From Neurospora intermedia (taxonomy: Eukaryota; Ascomycota; Sordariomycetes; Sordariales; Sordariaceae), in assembly GCA_037102815.1 (NCBI GenBank), contig BTPP01000009.1, positions 1,054,001-1,118,000 on the forward strand: a stretch of 64,000 nucleotides of DNA. Direction: 5' to 3'. The notes beneath the pieces are model-generated. The model had not been told where the DNA came from. It saw nothing but the letters and a program-made list of their open reading frames with translations, and did no database searches. Of this stretch, positions 24,473 to 35,002 are shown piece by piece. The position numbers and the translations under genes are program-made. Each line of letters begins with the position of its first letter. Position 1 is the stretch's first letter.

Positions 24473-24764
24473 TATAAGGGGACAGTAGAGCAATATATAG
24501 GTACTAGCCTTATATATATATATTAAAGTTCTACGAAGAAAGAAGGGAGAAAACGCTACCTTCCGGGTTGTTCGAGTATTAGAGTTTAAATAGCTGTACG
24601 CTAGCTACCTAGTAGCCTAAGGTAGCTAAAGAATGCTCTAGAAGGCTCGGGCGCTACAGTACGGTACCCGAGTCGTCCGGGCAGTCTCAATGCGGGTTGC
24701 CGTCTTAGCACTCAAGTCTGGCCAGTTAGAGCCAGATGCCTTGACGGGCGCCAGTCCCATAACA
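24473..24764 (-). repeat. 5' LTR of element A
   Basis: This 292-base copy ends ...CCCATAACA, with the right third almost free of RIP. It is followed by the ATTAC duplication at 24,765-24,769. Confidence 0.93.
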
Positions 24765-24769
24765 ATTAC

Positions 24770-25447
24770 TATATTAATAAATAATATAACAAATAGATTT
24801 AATTTAATTAGGTTTTATATAGTATTAATTTAAGCCTATAAATAACCCTTAATTTAATAGATAGGTAGTAATTATATTAATAAAGTAGTATTATATACTT
24901 TTATTATTAATAAATACTATATAATATAATCCTTAGGCAATTTAATTTTAGAGAGTTGGCTTAGGAGGTAGAGATGTATTAGGCTGCTGAAAGCTAGTAA
25001 TACGATAAAATAGCTCTATTATTTCGTTAGTATTAGATTTATAGCCTTTTATTATATATATAAAGTTTTATATATATATAATATAAAATTGTAGAAAAAT
25101 AGTATATAATCCTTCGGAATATAATTTTACGTATAATAAAAATTACTCCTATAATATTAATAAATAATAAAAGCGTTATAAAAATGCAATTTAAAATTTA
25201 GAGAAATTAATATACTATTCGTCCTATCCTCAAATAATTTGTTTGGTCGAGATTATAATTTTTATAGTAGTGTAATTATCAAGTATTAGTATTAAAATAG
25301 GATATTTCTTATATACATTGAGTACTTTCGTCCAAGCTATATACAAACGTAATTCTAATATTATACTATTTGGCCCTATAAGTCCAAAACGATTACGCTA
25401 CAGGGTAGCGAGGAAGTAGATAGGGGCTAACTAAAGTTGAACGTCTG
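24770..25447. other. AT-rich spacer between element A and the TIR transposon
   Basis: RIP-like AT-rich sequence grading into normal composition after about 25,370. No gene or RNA gene is visible. Confidence 0.6.
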
Positions 25448-25514
25448 TTCCCACACTCAATCGCCTGTGCAGTCTTAGCAAGAGGTGTGTGCGTACACAC
25501 ACACACACACCGCA
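25448..25514 (+). repeat. Left terminal inverted repeat
   Basis: Pairs with 29,744-29,816 in reverse complement, with a few transitions and a shorter CA run. Confidence 0.85.
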
Positions 25515-25689
25515 TTTGACAAATCTAGCCATTTGACATCGCTTTACACAACTCAACTCAATCGTTTAATATTGAAATCTAGCTAAAACTAGTACAAAAA
25601 GTCAATATTTTAATATTCTACATCGCGCAATTATCTATTTTAATATTTATATTATCTTTTAAACCGTTATTAATATAGTATATTACCCT

Positions 25690-26840
25690 AATACCCGCTA
25701 AAAGGCATTAATAATTATAATATTAATAAATAACGAGTATCCTAATAACGTCGCTAAAACTATTAGTATAAGCGTAAGGAGTATATAGAAGTATAAATAC
25801 ACTTTATTGGATACTAGTAAGGTATTTCTACTATTGCGAACTCCCTAAAATGCTAAAAAGCTTCCTATATAGGCGCTTGAAGTATATTATATACAATATT
25901 ACTCCCTATACTTTATTAATTATAATTAATATTATAAAGGAAGTTATAAACCTCCTTATATTAAAACCCGATTTATACTTCGACGAGATCTGTACTTTTC
26001 TAACCAACAAATATAATATGTATATTTCGACCGAGACCGTACGGCGGCACCTTCGACAGAATAAGTAAAAAAAGAAGCAACTCTATATAAAGGTATTACA
26101 ATAATCCCCTATACTAATAATTAAATAAATATTAAAGATTTCTTTATTTATTATAGAAATGTTCGTATTTTATAATAAATCTAGTACAAACCGAAGGGAT
26201 AGTACTCGTCGTACTAGCTAGGCACCCCGCGGCGCTATTACGACGGTATTAAATAAATTCGTACGTAGTATATAATATTACCTCCTTCCAACTATTATAA
26301 TAGATAGACTATTTAATATACTAATATTTAAGGGTATAATAGACTTAGCCGGGGTTTAGAATTAGATAGTAAAATACCTACTCTCTAAAATAAATCTATT
26401 TCCCGGTCGCAATAATATTTTAATAATAAATAATACTAATTAGCACCCCCGTACCAAACTCCAATACACGTACAATTAGAAGGGGGTTCTATTATAATAT
26501 TTACCGCCGTACTCTCCCGAATTTAACCCTATCGAAGTATACTTTAGCGACTTCAAGCGGTAATTCAAGCGGGTATATTATAACGAGGGTAGTAATAAGA
26601 TATTAAATAACGATTTTACTATATTTCTCAAACGATTAGCGTAGGATGTAGGGTACAGAGTACAATAGATCCGTAGTTATTTTAAGAATACGAAGTTAAT
26701 AATAAATCGATTTAACAATATTAATAAAGAGTATAGGGAGCTATATACTAACGAATTAATCGAATATAGAAAGACGGGTACTATATCTAAACGGCGGTAG
26801 AGAATATAGGTAGGAGCGATAGATTTATAGGTATTAAATT
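25690..26840 (+). pseudogene. Tc1/mariner-superfamily transposase remnant
   Basis: The plus-strand frame carries an HTH-like N-terminal half (LKPDLYFDEICTFLTNKYNMYISTETVRR is the clearest block, at about 25,950-26,050). A DDE core follows: FVFYNKSSTNRRDSTRR (normally FIDESG), ILIINNTN (normally MDN) and LPPYSPEFNPIEVYF. Catalytic Asp residues are changed to Asn by RIP and several TAA/TAG stops interrupt the frame, so it is inactive. The uninterrupted piece is 25,850-26,068. Confidence 0.8.
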
Positions 26841-26929
26841 AAATTATATACTAAAAATACTAGAAATACTATAAATATTAGAAATACTAGAAGTATTAGA
26901 AGTACTATAAATCGTATTTATCTATATAA

Positions 26930-29622
26930 TAATACTAAAATACTAGAAACCCCCCTCTTTCGCTATAAATCGACTTGTAATATCGTTATCCCTTATTAGG
27001 ACCGCTAGTAGTAGTACTGCCTATTATAGAAGCGAGAGTTTTAATAACACCGTACTCGAATATAATATTAAATCGCGGGTCTAAAATATATACTAATTAG
27101 TTAAATTACGGTAATAAAGGTTAGAAGGCATACTTACTATAGTTTAATTATATTATTAGTACTACGTATTTAATTTTAAAGAAATCTTTAATACCGTCCT
27201 TAAATACCGTATAAAGGTTATAATTAAACCCTAGCCTCGTAAATTATTCTACCAACTATTCTTTAAATATAAATATATTAAGCAGCGCCTCTTTATTCCG
27301 GAATTTATTCCTTAAAATAAGTAAAGCTCTATATATTAGTACTATTTTAATTAATAATTTAATATAGTAATGTTTATAGAACGCCTTAAAGAATTCGGTA
27401 ATAATCTCTTTAGCCGGCCGACTAAGCGGGGCGGAGGGTAGTAATAATAAACGAAGACCGAAAATCGAAGGTACGGACGGATATAATATAGATAATTCTC
27501 CAATCTCTACTAAGGATTTTCTAATTTCCTCCTTACCCTCGTCCTCCTCGCCCGCTACCGACGGCGGTATAATTAATAGCGGTACCAGTAGCTAAATAGA
27601 AATTATAATCGCTATAGAAATAGGAGGAGGGTTAATATTAGCGTTAGCGCGCCTAGTAGCGAAAATCTCGCGGTCGGTTAGGTACTTATAGAATATAATA
27701 ATAAAATACTCTAATAGCGTATATAAATCGATAATTACTACTTTATTTAATAGGGGGAGAGCGCCCGCTATATTATAATTATAACTACTAGCGATTGCCG
27801 AATTAATAATAGAATTACTAATAGTATAGGGTAATTAGATTTAGGGGTATAGAAAGTAGGGAGGGAAGTACTAATATAATAGTAAGTATAGTAAATATAG
27901 AGGAGGAGGGTATAATTAGTATAAACCTCTAAAATCGTCCCTCCTTAGCGTAATTTATAGTAGATTATTTATAGTCTCTATATTAGTACTATTATTACTA
28001 TTATTAATATTATTAATAATATTAATATTAATTAGTAGATTATCGCCTCCTCCCTTACATCTACTACCGCTATTGTTAGTACTAGAGGCGGCTATTGCCT
28101 TATTACCTAATATATTTCGTACTAGCTTAAATAGTAGGCTAACTACTATAACTTTCCCTAGCGATATAGCGTATACCTACTTACCTATATCTTTAATATT
28201 AAGGTTATAATAGGTTATACTCCTATTTATAACGTAGTATATCTAATATTTAATAACCTTATTATAATTCTTATACTTATAATTAAAATTATACGTCTAT
28301 ACTTATACTAACTCCTAATATATAGTACTACGTAGCTTTACCCCTATATACTCCTTTTATTACCGGTCCTCCTTTAAATTCTTCTTAACTTCTATTAATA
28401 TAATATTTATTATAATACGTTTAAACTTCTTAGTACTAACTAGAATCCGTAACCCTCGTAATAATAGTGTATCGACTACTTATAGGGTTAGAATAATAAA
28501 AGGATTAATTAAACTATAAAAGGGGGTAGAAATAGAAGGTATATTACTATAGGAGGATAGGGTAGCGGGTATTTTACTAGCGGGCGGATCAACCAACCGA
28601 AATTTAAATAATATAGTAAAATAATAATACTAGCTAATATAGTAGAAGTACAACTTTATAATAGTCTTATACTTAAAATTATTATACCCGTTATAAAAAT
28701 CCTTCTTAAAGACAATCTTATTATATATAATAACCCGGGTACGGCGGTTATTGTAGGCGGCGGCGGTATATATAATATTATATAAAGCGACCAACTGCTT
28801 TATCCCTACGGCTATATTATTATTAATAACGTTTTATATATAATTTTATTATATATATATAATCTCTTTAAATAGTAACGTTCTAAACCGCTATTCGCAA
28901 AATTCGCTATTATTTTACTCGACTTTAATTTCTTAAAATAAATTAAAGTCTTTAATAGGGGGTAGTTTATTATAGTTAGTAGTAATATATAAATTAACTA
29001 TATTAAATTAGACTTATATTAAATTAGGGTATTAGGGATACGGTGGCGGTGGTAGTAGTATTAAAGTAACCGGCTTACGGGTAGTGCGGGGCTAGGCCGG
29101 TAGCGCTAAGGTAATTAACTTAATTGGGGAGGTTATATCGCCGTCGTCGTCGCCCGACAAATAAAACGAAGTATTAAAAGCCCGCTTCTTAGGGGTAAGG
29201 CGGATAGGGAACTATTATTCGACTTCGTTATTATTACTAGAATCCTTATCGCTACTAAAGATTTCAATGGACGTTGTAAGTTTAGGGGGGAACGATGGTA
29301 GTTTTAGGACTAACTTTAACTCTAGTTCTAACGTAGTAGCCTTCCCTTTCTTAATAATAATCTTTTTAATAGCGGCCTTCTTAATAATAATTTTAATAGG
29401 AATAATCTTCTTCTTAAATAGAATAATTTTAGGGATAACTTTAATAAACTACTCAATTTTACAATTCTTCTTTTTAGGATAAGAGGAGGCGTATTATAGA
29501 ATTATTAGGCTAGGATCTTCTTAATTTTAATTATCGTCGAAGTAAATTATTAGCGCGCCGCTTCGAGTACGGGATCGCTTTACGCCGGCGGGTTTTAAAT
29601 TGAGGATTGTTTTAGGAGGCAT
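26930..29622 (-). pseudogene. Large unknown second gene of the TIR transposon
   Basis: ATG at 29,622 (minus) lies about 120 bases inside the right TIR and opens a frame MPPKTILNLKPAGVKRSRTR... that continues to about 26,930. That is about 890 codons, interrupted almost only by TAA/TAG. The N-terminal part is Lys/Arg-rich and then acidic (SSDKDSSNNNEVE, LSGDDDGD). The C-terminal half contains a more structured region (for example LSRPAKEIITEFFKAFYKHYY). I do not recognise a domain. The gene is convergent with the transposase, which suggests a second transposition protein or a cargo gene. Confidence 0.6.
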
Positions 29623-29743
29623 TATTGCGATGGATTTGATTAATTACTAGTGTTTTAATTACTTTGCACGTTGAAATAGCTTTAAAATGATGTAGAAATT
29701 GTTGTGAAATGATGAATTTTGACGAAGTTGTACAATATAGAAG

Positions 29744-29816
29744 TGCGGTGTGTGTGTGTGTGTGTGTGCACGCACACACCTCTTGCCAAGACTGCACAGG
29801 CGATTGAGTGTGGGAA
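29744..29816 (-). repeat. Right terminal inverted repeat
   Basis: Reverse-complement partner of 25,448-25,514. It contains a (TG)n run at 29,749-29,768. Confidence 0.85.
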
Positions 29817-30268
29817 TGTTATAAGAGACTAATCTCTACCGGGCTGGGCACAAAATGAACCCGCTCTGGCTGGCAATTGCGGCACCCGCCGAAACATTCT
29901 TCTTCCTCTGTGATTTGAATTCCGCCTGGCTTTGTCCATTTTTGGCACTCTCCTTACGCTTGGCAGAGTAGTAATTCGAACATTGACATCCTCCTACGTC
30001 TCAATGCCAATCAGGACCATTATGTCCTCGTTATTCAAGTCCCGGTGCTGCGGCCCTCCCACATGCCGTCGGTGGGACTCCAGCTCTTGATCGGTCTGAG
30101 CTGTCCACACGACGAGAGCAATCGATACTCCTGCTCTGGTTACCATAAGAATGACCCCATCTAAACTGCCTTGCGAACTCCGGACAGCGGAGTTGCGATG
30201 GTTCATGGTGCCCATTGTAAATAAACAATATTCTTGCCAGGTCCGCCAACTCGTTCGGTCGTTTCTTT

Positions 30269-30315
<47 letters not shown>

Positions 30316-31273
30316 CCTGCCACGAGATTCATCCGTTGTACTGACTTTTGACAGGACAAGGAAACCACCAATTTCTTCGTGCTCGGCGAGCCTCCCTCAT
30401 CGTCCCACAAACCGTCCATCGCAGTTTGCTGCCTATTGTCGAGACATGGGCATATTCAATGCCAAGTGGCCATACCTAAGTGACCAACCCATGTCCTACA
30501 CAGTACAGTCGTGGATCGAGTCGCTTCTGCCTTCGCCCGCTGCCGATCATCATAGATAAGCCACCGACGAGATTGGACTTGGACGTCGGATTGCAAGCAG
30601 GTTTATGAGCCTAGAGATCAGCTATTGCTACGGCTGCCAAGCGGTAGGAATCATGGCCCGAAGGAGGCGCTGACTACCAAGCCCTATAAGGATGGCTTGT
30701 ATTTCGGTGCCTGGCCACCGCATGCCTGTGAGACCTGAAACCTCCACTTCCCTCCACCCCCCCTAGCAGTTCGCCTGTCCACCATTGGCTTGAACCCGGT
30801 GATGGCTGCATTCTACGGCACAAAACATTCAGTCCTCTGATATGGCTTACCACCAATGACACGTCCTTCAGTCAGAGATCTCGCCACAAAGAAAGGCTCG
30901 GGCTCTGTTTTTCCTCCTCGATTTATTTCTGGATTTCAGAATAGCCGTGAGGCGGTGGGAACAAAGTGTGGAGCTGAGCCTCAGGTCATCACTCTAAGGA
31001 TGGATATAGAGGCGTTGTTGTCCTTAGTGCTGACGGGGGAAATCCTTCGGCACCAAGATCCCGAAGATGGAGACACAATAGCATTCAGTTACGAATGAAA
31101 GCCTGCGTGCTTGTCATTGGTACCTTACGTCGTGGTACACCAATCCACTGCGTAAAGTACAAAACTCGTCATGATCTTGTGCGAAGGACCTCTGGTTTAC
31201 AGCCAAAGCACCCTTTCTCTCCTCGACGGAAGCCCAGACGAAAGGCTCTCGAGACAGGGTGCTAGAGCCAGTA
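29817..31273. other. Non-coding stretch upstream of the ABC transporter
   Basis: Normal base composition. Contains an interrupted poly-T tract of about 50 bases at 30,268-30,315. Several short open frames (for example 30,856-31,098, 80 codons) show no recognisable protein and I do not call them. The promoter and perhaps a missed first exon of the ABC transporter lie in the last few hundred bases. Confidence 0.6.
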
Positions 31274-34200
31274 ATGGCTCACGATATACCCCAAGAAACA
31301 CCACAAGACGTGGTTGACGACGTGACAACACCCAACGAAATCGATCTCGTCTCCATGCTCGACTCTAGCATTCACAGCGGAGTATTTCAAGACCCTTTCG
31401 TCCCAGTGGACAATGCCGATGGTCCACGCTTTCTCGACACAGAGGCCTGTCTTTGCCAACTTCGACCAGAACCTGTAAAGGGCGACACAGTATGGTGGCA
31501 GTGTGTGGGAAACCAGTTCAACATAACAGACACGGGAGGAAAGTGGTTCCAGGCCAGGAATGTGGATGCTCTCGAGCTCGTAGCCAACAACACTCTCGGC
31601 CCCATCTACGATGCATCGTATCCTCCAGACTCGTCACAAGGGTTCGAATGGGATGACAGCCAGCAACAACTTGCGATAACGGGAGATAGGACACCGGGTC
31701 TAAATGTGTGGGATACCGCCTGCACAGCGGAGAACAACACCCTCTTTTCGACCACACTCTATCGCGCGGCCGCCGAGATTCGGGCCAATCAGACACCGGT
31801 CGATGCGGCACCGTGCTGGAGACCCGGGGCGGTTCCTATTCAGATACAGGACTATGAAAACTGGCAAGAGCATGGGTGTAAAGATGGGTTTCTTTGTACG
31901 TTGATCCTGATGCCTTCCCTCACCTCTCCCTTGTCGACTACTGGCAAACCTTAACACGCTGCTCACAGGTTCAAACAACACCGTCAACTCGTTGCCACAG
32001 TACTGTACTCCCATCACCGAATGCCAGCTTGCCAGACTAGGGGGCATCGACTGCAAACTGAATGGCGTCAATATTGGCATGGGTCCTTTTGAGCCCGTCA
32101 TCTGCCAGGCTGGATGGTACTGCCCTCGAGAAGAGAAGGGAATGGTCACCCTCAAGTGTCCATCTGGCCATTACTGCCAGGCAGGCGCACCTACACCCAC
32201 GCCATGTGCAGTTGGGAGCAGGTGCCCAGAAGGCTCCTCCTTTGAACGTTACCTTCTTCCCATTGTCCTTCTCCTCGTCATAGACGTGTTGCTCATCCTT
32301 GGGATGATCCATCTCGGTATCCGGAAGAGACGCCGCAATTCCTCCGCCGGCGCCATCCGCCAAAATCACTTCGCAGCTGTCATTGGTGGTTACAAGCAGG
32401 TTGCGAAGAAACGCCATGAGGAAGTCGACCACGAGCCAGCGCTGCGGAGCCAAGTCGAGCGTCAAGACACCTTTAGGGGTCTCGGCGATCAGCTCCACGA
32501 GCAAGCGCCTCCTCTCAGTCACAGAAAGACCGTCCGCCACAACCCTGACCCGGAAGTCTCGCCTACTATCAGAGCCTTCGTCGTCTCAATGCGCAAAGCC
32601 ACCTCTGCTTCAGAGTTTGGTCTGTCGTTTGGCTACGACCAACTGACCTTTGCACTCAAGAACAGCAAGAGGCCAATCCTCCAGAATGTCACTGGATCTA
32701 TTAACAGCGGAAGCCTAACGGCAGTAATGGGCGGTTCAGGTGCTGGCAAGTCTACCTTCATCAACGTTCTCATGGGCAAGACGCAGTATACCAAAGGCAG
32801 TGTCACAGTCAACGGCATCCCGGGAAAGCTCAAGCAGTATAAGAAGCTGATTGGGTACGTGCCTCAAGACGACATTGTCTTACCTGAGTTGACCGTCTAC
32901 GAGAACATCATGCACTCGGCCAAGATTCGGTTACCGCGCACCTGGAAAGATTCCGATGTCGAAACTCACGTTAATGTTGTTATCGACTGTCTGGAACTCT
33001 CCCACGTACGTGACAGCTTGGTCGGTAGCGTTGGAAAGCCTGTCATCAGTGGTGGTCAGCGCAAGCGTGTGAGCATTGGCATGGAGTTGGCGACTGCTCC
33101 CATGGCCATCTTCCTGGACGAGCCGACCTCCGGTCTCGATGCTACTTCAGCGAGCTCCATCATGAGCACACTCAAGGCTCTTGGAAAACTCGGTATTACC
33201 GTTATCGTCATCATCCATCAGCCGCGAGTGGAGATCTTTGAGATGTTGGACGATATGATCCTCCTCGGAAATGGACAGCTAATATACGAAGGACCTCAGA
33301 GTCAAGCGAAGACTTTCTTCGAACAGATGGGTTTTGTGTTCCCTCCTGGTGCCAACTGCAGCGACGTTATCACAGATATCATCACAGGAAATGGTCGGCG
33401 GTACAAGGAGGAGGGAGATATATCCAAAGATGCTCTCATTGCCCAATGGGCCAAAGGCTCCAGAGTGAGCCTCCTGACTAATGAAAGCGTGGATAGGTTC
33501 TGGCAACCTAGTCACTCCCGAAACCCATCTGACACGACCCTGGCCGGCAGCGAGAGCAGCGACGCCTACACATCCCGCCACGATCGATCTTCTCTAATGT
33601 CCATCAGCAAGCTCAAAGCAGGCGCACGTATCTCAATGCTGTCCATCTCCAACCCTCAGCTATCCCGCATCCTGAAGCATCGCGGCGCCCCTCGTTGGCG
33701 ACAAACTTTGCTATGCCTATTGCGCTCTGTTCTCCAGCAGTACCGCACCCGCTCCAATTTGTGGTTCGAAATAGGCCTTTCTACTCTTGCAGGCGTCTTG
33801 CTCGGACTCGCTCAAAAGCCAAAAAATGGCGCCTTCTTTCGAGGCCAGTACAACAAGCCATACGAAATCCTGTCTCTCTCAGCAGACTATGTTGCGGCCC
33901 CGCAGATGGCGATGCTCATCACCCTAGCCATTGGTCTTTCCAGTGCCGCGCCAGGCGTTAAGCTTTTCTCCGAGGATATGCTCGTGTACCGCCGCGAGGC
34001 CGAGGCTGGGCACTCTCGAGTGGCATACTTCCTTGCAAAAACGATCAGTGTGCTTCCAAGGATGGTATTGGCTTGCTTGCACTTCTCTGCTCCGTTGTTT
34101 CTGATAAGCATGCCTGTAATTCCGTTCTGGACGGCATTCTTAGCCAACTTGTCATATGTCTATTGCATCTACGGATTGGCTAGCTGTATGAGTATGGTGG

Positions 34201-34529
34201 TGAGACGGGAGGATGCGCCGCTGTTGGCGACGATGGTCAGCTTGATTGTCGGCATCTTAAGTGGTGCGGCGCCGAGCTTGAGAGAAGCTAAAAGGTGGCA
34301 TCTTGACTGGTTGTGGAGGGCTGGGCCGGGCGTGTGGTTAGGTGAGCTGTATTTTGGGCAGTTGGTCCGACCGTTTGACTATCTGTATGATGTCCAAATC
34401 GCTTCCCAAGTAACGGGATATGAGCTGGATCGGTTGTGGGTTAATATGTCGATCATGGTTGGCATTGGGACGGCGTATAGGTTGTTGGCCTTTGTAGGGC
34501 TGGTTCGAGGTGGAAAGTTGAGGGTGTAA
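31274..34529 (+). CDS. ABCG-family ABC transporter (Adp1/White-like half transporter)
   Basis: Exons 31,274-31,895 and 31,969-34,529, with a 73-base intron (GTACGT...CACAG) that restores the frame; predicted 1,060 aa. The N-terminal 330 residues are a Cys-rich non-cytosolic-type domain (ACLCQLRPEP, CQAGWYCPREEKG, CPSGHYCQAGAPTPTPC) followed by one membrane span (LLPIVLLLVIDVLLILGMIHL). The nucleotide-binding domain has Walker A GGSGAGKST (about residue 461), signature ISGGQRKRVS and Walker B MAIFLDEPTSGLD. The C-terminal third holds about five to six membrane segments. The domain order is that of ABCG/Adp1 proteins, which likely dimerise to export lipids or small molecules; the substrate is unknown. 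No signal peptide follows the chosen ATG. The frame stays open upstream to 31,175 and an acceptor-like TTTACAG ends at 31,203, so a 5' exon may be missing. Confidence 0.9.
31896..31968 (+). other. Intron of the ABC transporter gene
   Basis: Begins GTACGT, ends CTCACAG. Splicing joins Phe-Leu-Cys to Ser-Asn-Asn across a phase-1 boundary. Confidence 0.85.
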
Positions 34530-35002
34530 TGGATTTTGACTTGAAGGGACTCATGATCATCAACTTGTTATCGAGGGGTCGTTGAGCCGTACAGTCTGTT
34601 CTTGTTCATTTTCTCCCGCCGTGATTCGGAGAGTGACGCTTGATGGTGACTTCCTAGACTTGGTGGTTGTGGAAAGAAACGGCGTACCACCACAGTGTAT
34701 GTGGTAGCGAGAGCAAGAATTTAGACGGTCTTGTCTGCAGGCCAGCTGCATACTAACTGCGAAAATAGGTAGCCTTATCGATGACCAGCGAGCCAGAGTC
34801 GTGCTGGATATGGTTGCATTGGCCCCAATGCTAGGCATCCCAACAGTAACAATTGGGTATGTAACAATGTCATACACACTTTGACTGCAACACTGATGAC
34901 TTAGCTACCCCTCCTCCCCCTCTAGACATCAACAAAATTTCTTCATGAGAACTTTTTCAATGCTCATATCGATGAGCTCGTCAGGTCAGACGCACACTGG
35001 AA
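34530..35002. other. Intergenic region, ABC transporter 3' side to CorA-like gene
   Basis: No credible frame. The last 100 bases, TC-rich with the CTCCTCCCCCTCTAG stretch, probably hold the promoter and leader of the CorA-like gene. Confidence 0.5.

Larger units (their letters stand above)
1786..24764 (-). mobile_element. Gypsy element A: chromodomain Ty3/Gypsy LTR retrotransposon, RIP-inactivated, interrupted by element B
   Basis: Two direct repeats of exactly 292 bases (1,786-2,077 and 24,473-24,764) are flanked by a perfect 5-base duplication ATTAC (1,781-1,785 and 24,765-24,769). Coding remnants run on the minus strand. A gag-like frame begins just inside the right LTR, and the polymerase region lies between about 8,100 and 3,850: protease and reverse transcriptase (YIDD box mutated to YINN near 6,290-6,325), then RNase H and integrase, ending in a chromodomain. 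A polypurine tract (minus strand of 2,078-2,100) abuts the left LTR, confirming minus orientation. After subtracting the nested element and its duplication, the element is about 7.47 kb, normal for fungal chromoviruses. Every long frame carries many TAA/TAG stops, so it is dead. Confidence 0.92.
25448..29816. mobile_element. Two-gene TIR DNA transposon (Tc1/mariner-like transposase), RIP-inactivated
   Basis: Inverted repeats of about 65-70 bases bound the element: 25,448-25,514 and the reverse complement at 29,744-29,816. They begin TTCCCACACTCAATCGCCTG and end in a (CA)n tract plus CCGCA. Between them are a plus-strand transposase remnant near the left end and a minus-strand frame of about 890 codons starting near the right end; the two converge near 26,900. 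No TA duplication is seen at the TIR ends, so the family assignment rests on the transposase alone. The right TIR coincides with the abrupt end of the AT-rich block. Confidence 0.75.

Noticed and set aside
25501-29770. (CA)n/(TG)n microsatellites as independent repeats
   Set aside because: They are the inner parts of the two terminal inverted repeats of one transposon.
1-29816. CRISPR array, prophage or bacterial operon
   Set aside because: The repeats are LTRs, TIRs and minisatellites; introns and gene families are fungal.
30268-30315. Poly-T tract as a retroposon tail
   Set aside because: No flanking target duplication and no recognisable retroposon body beside it.
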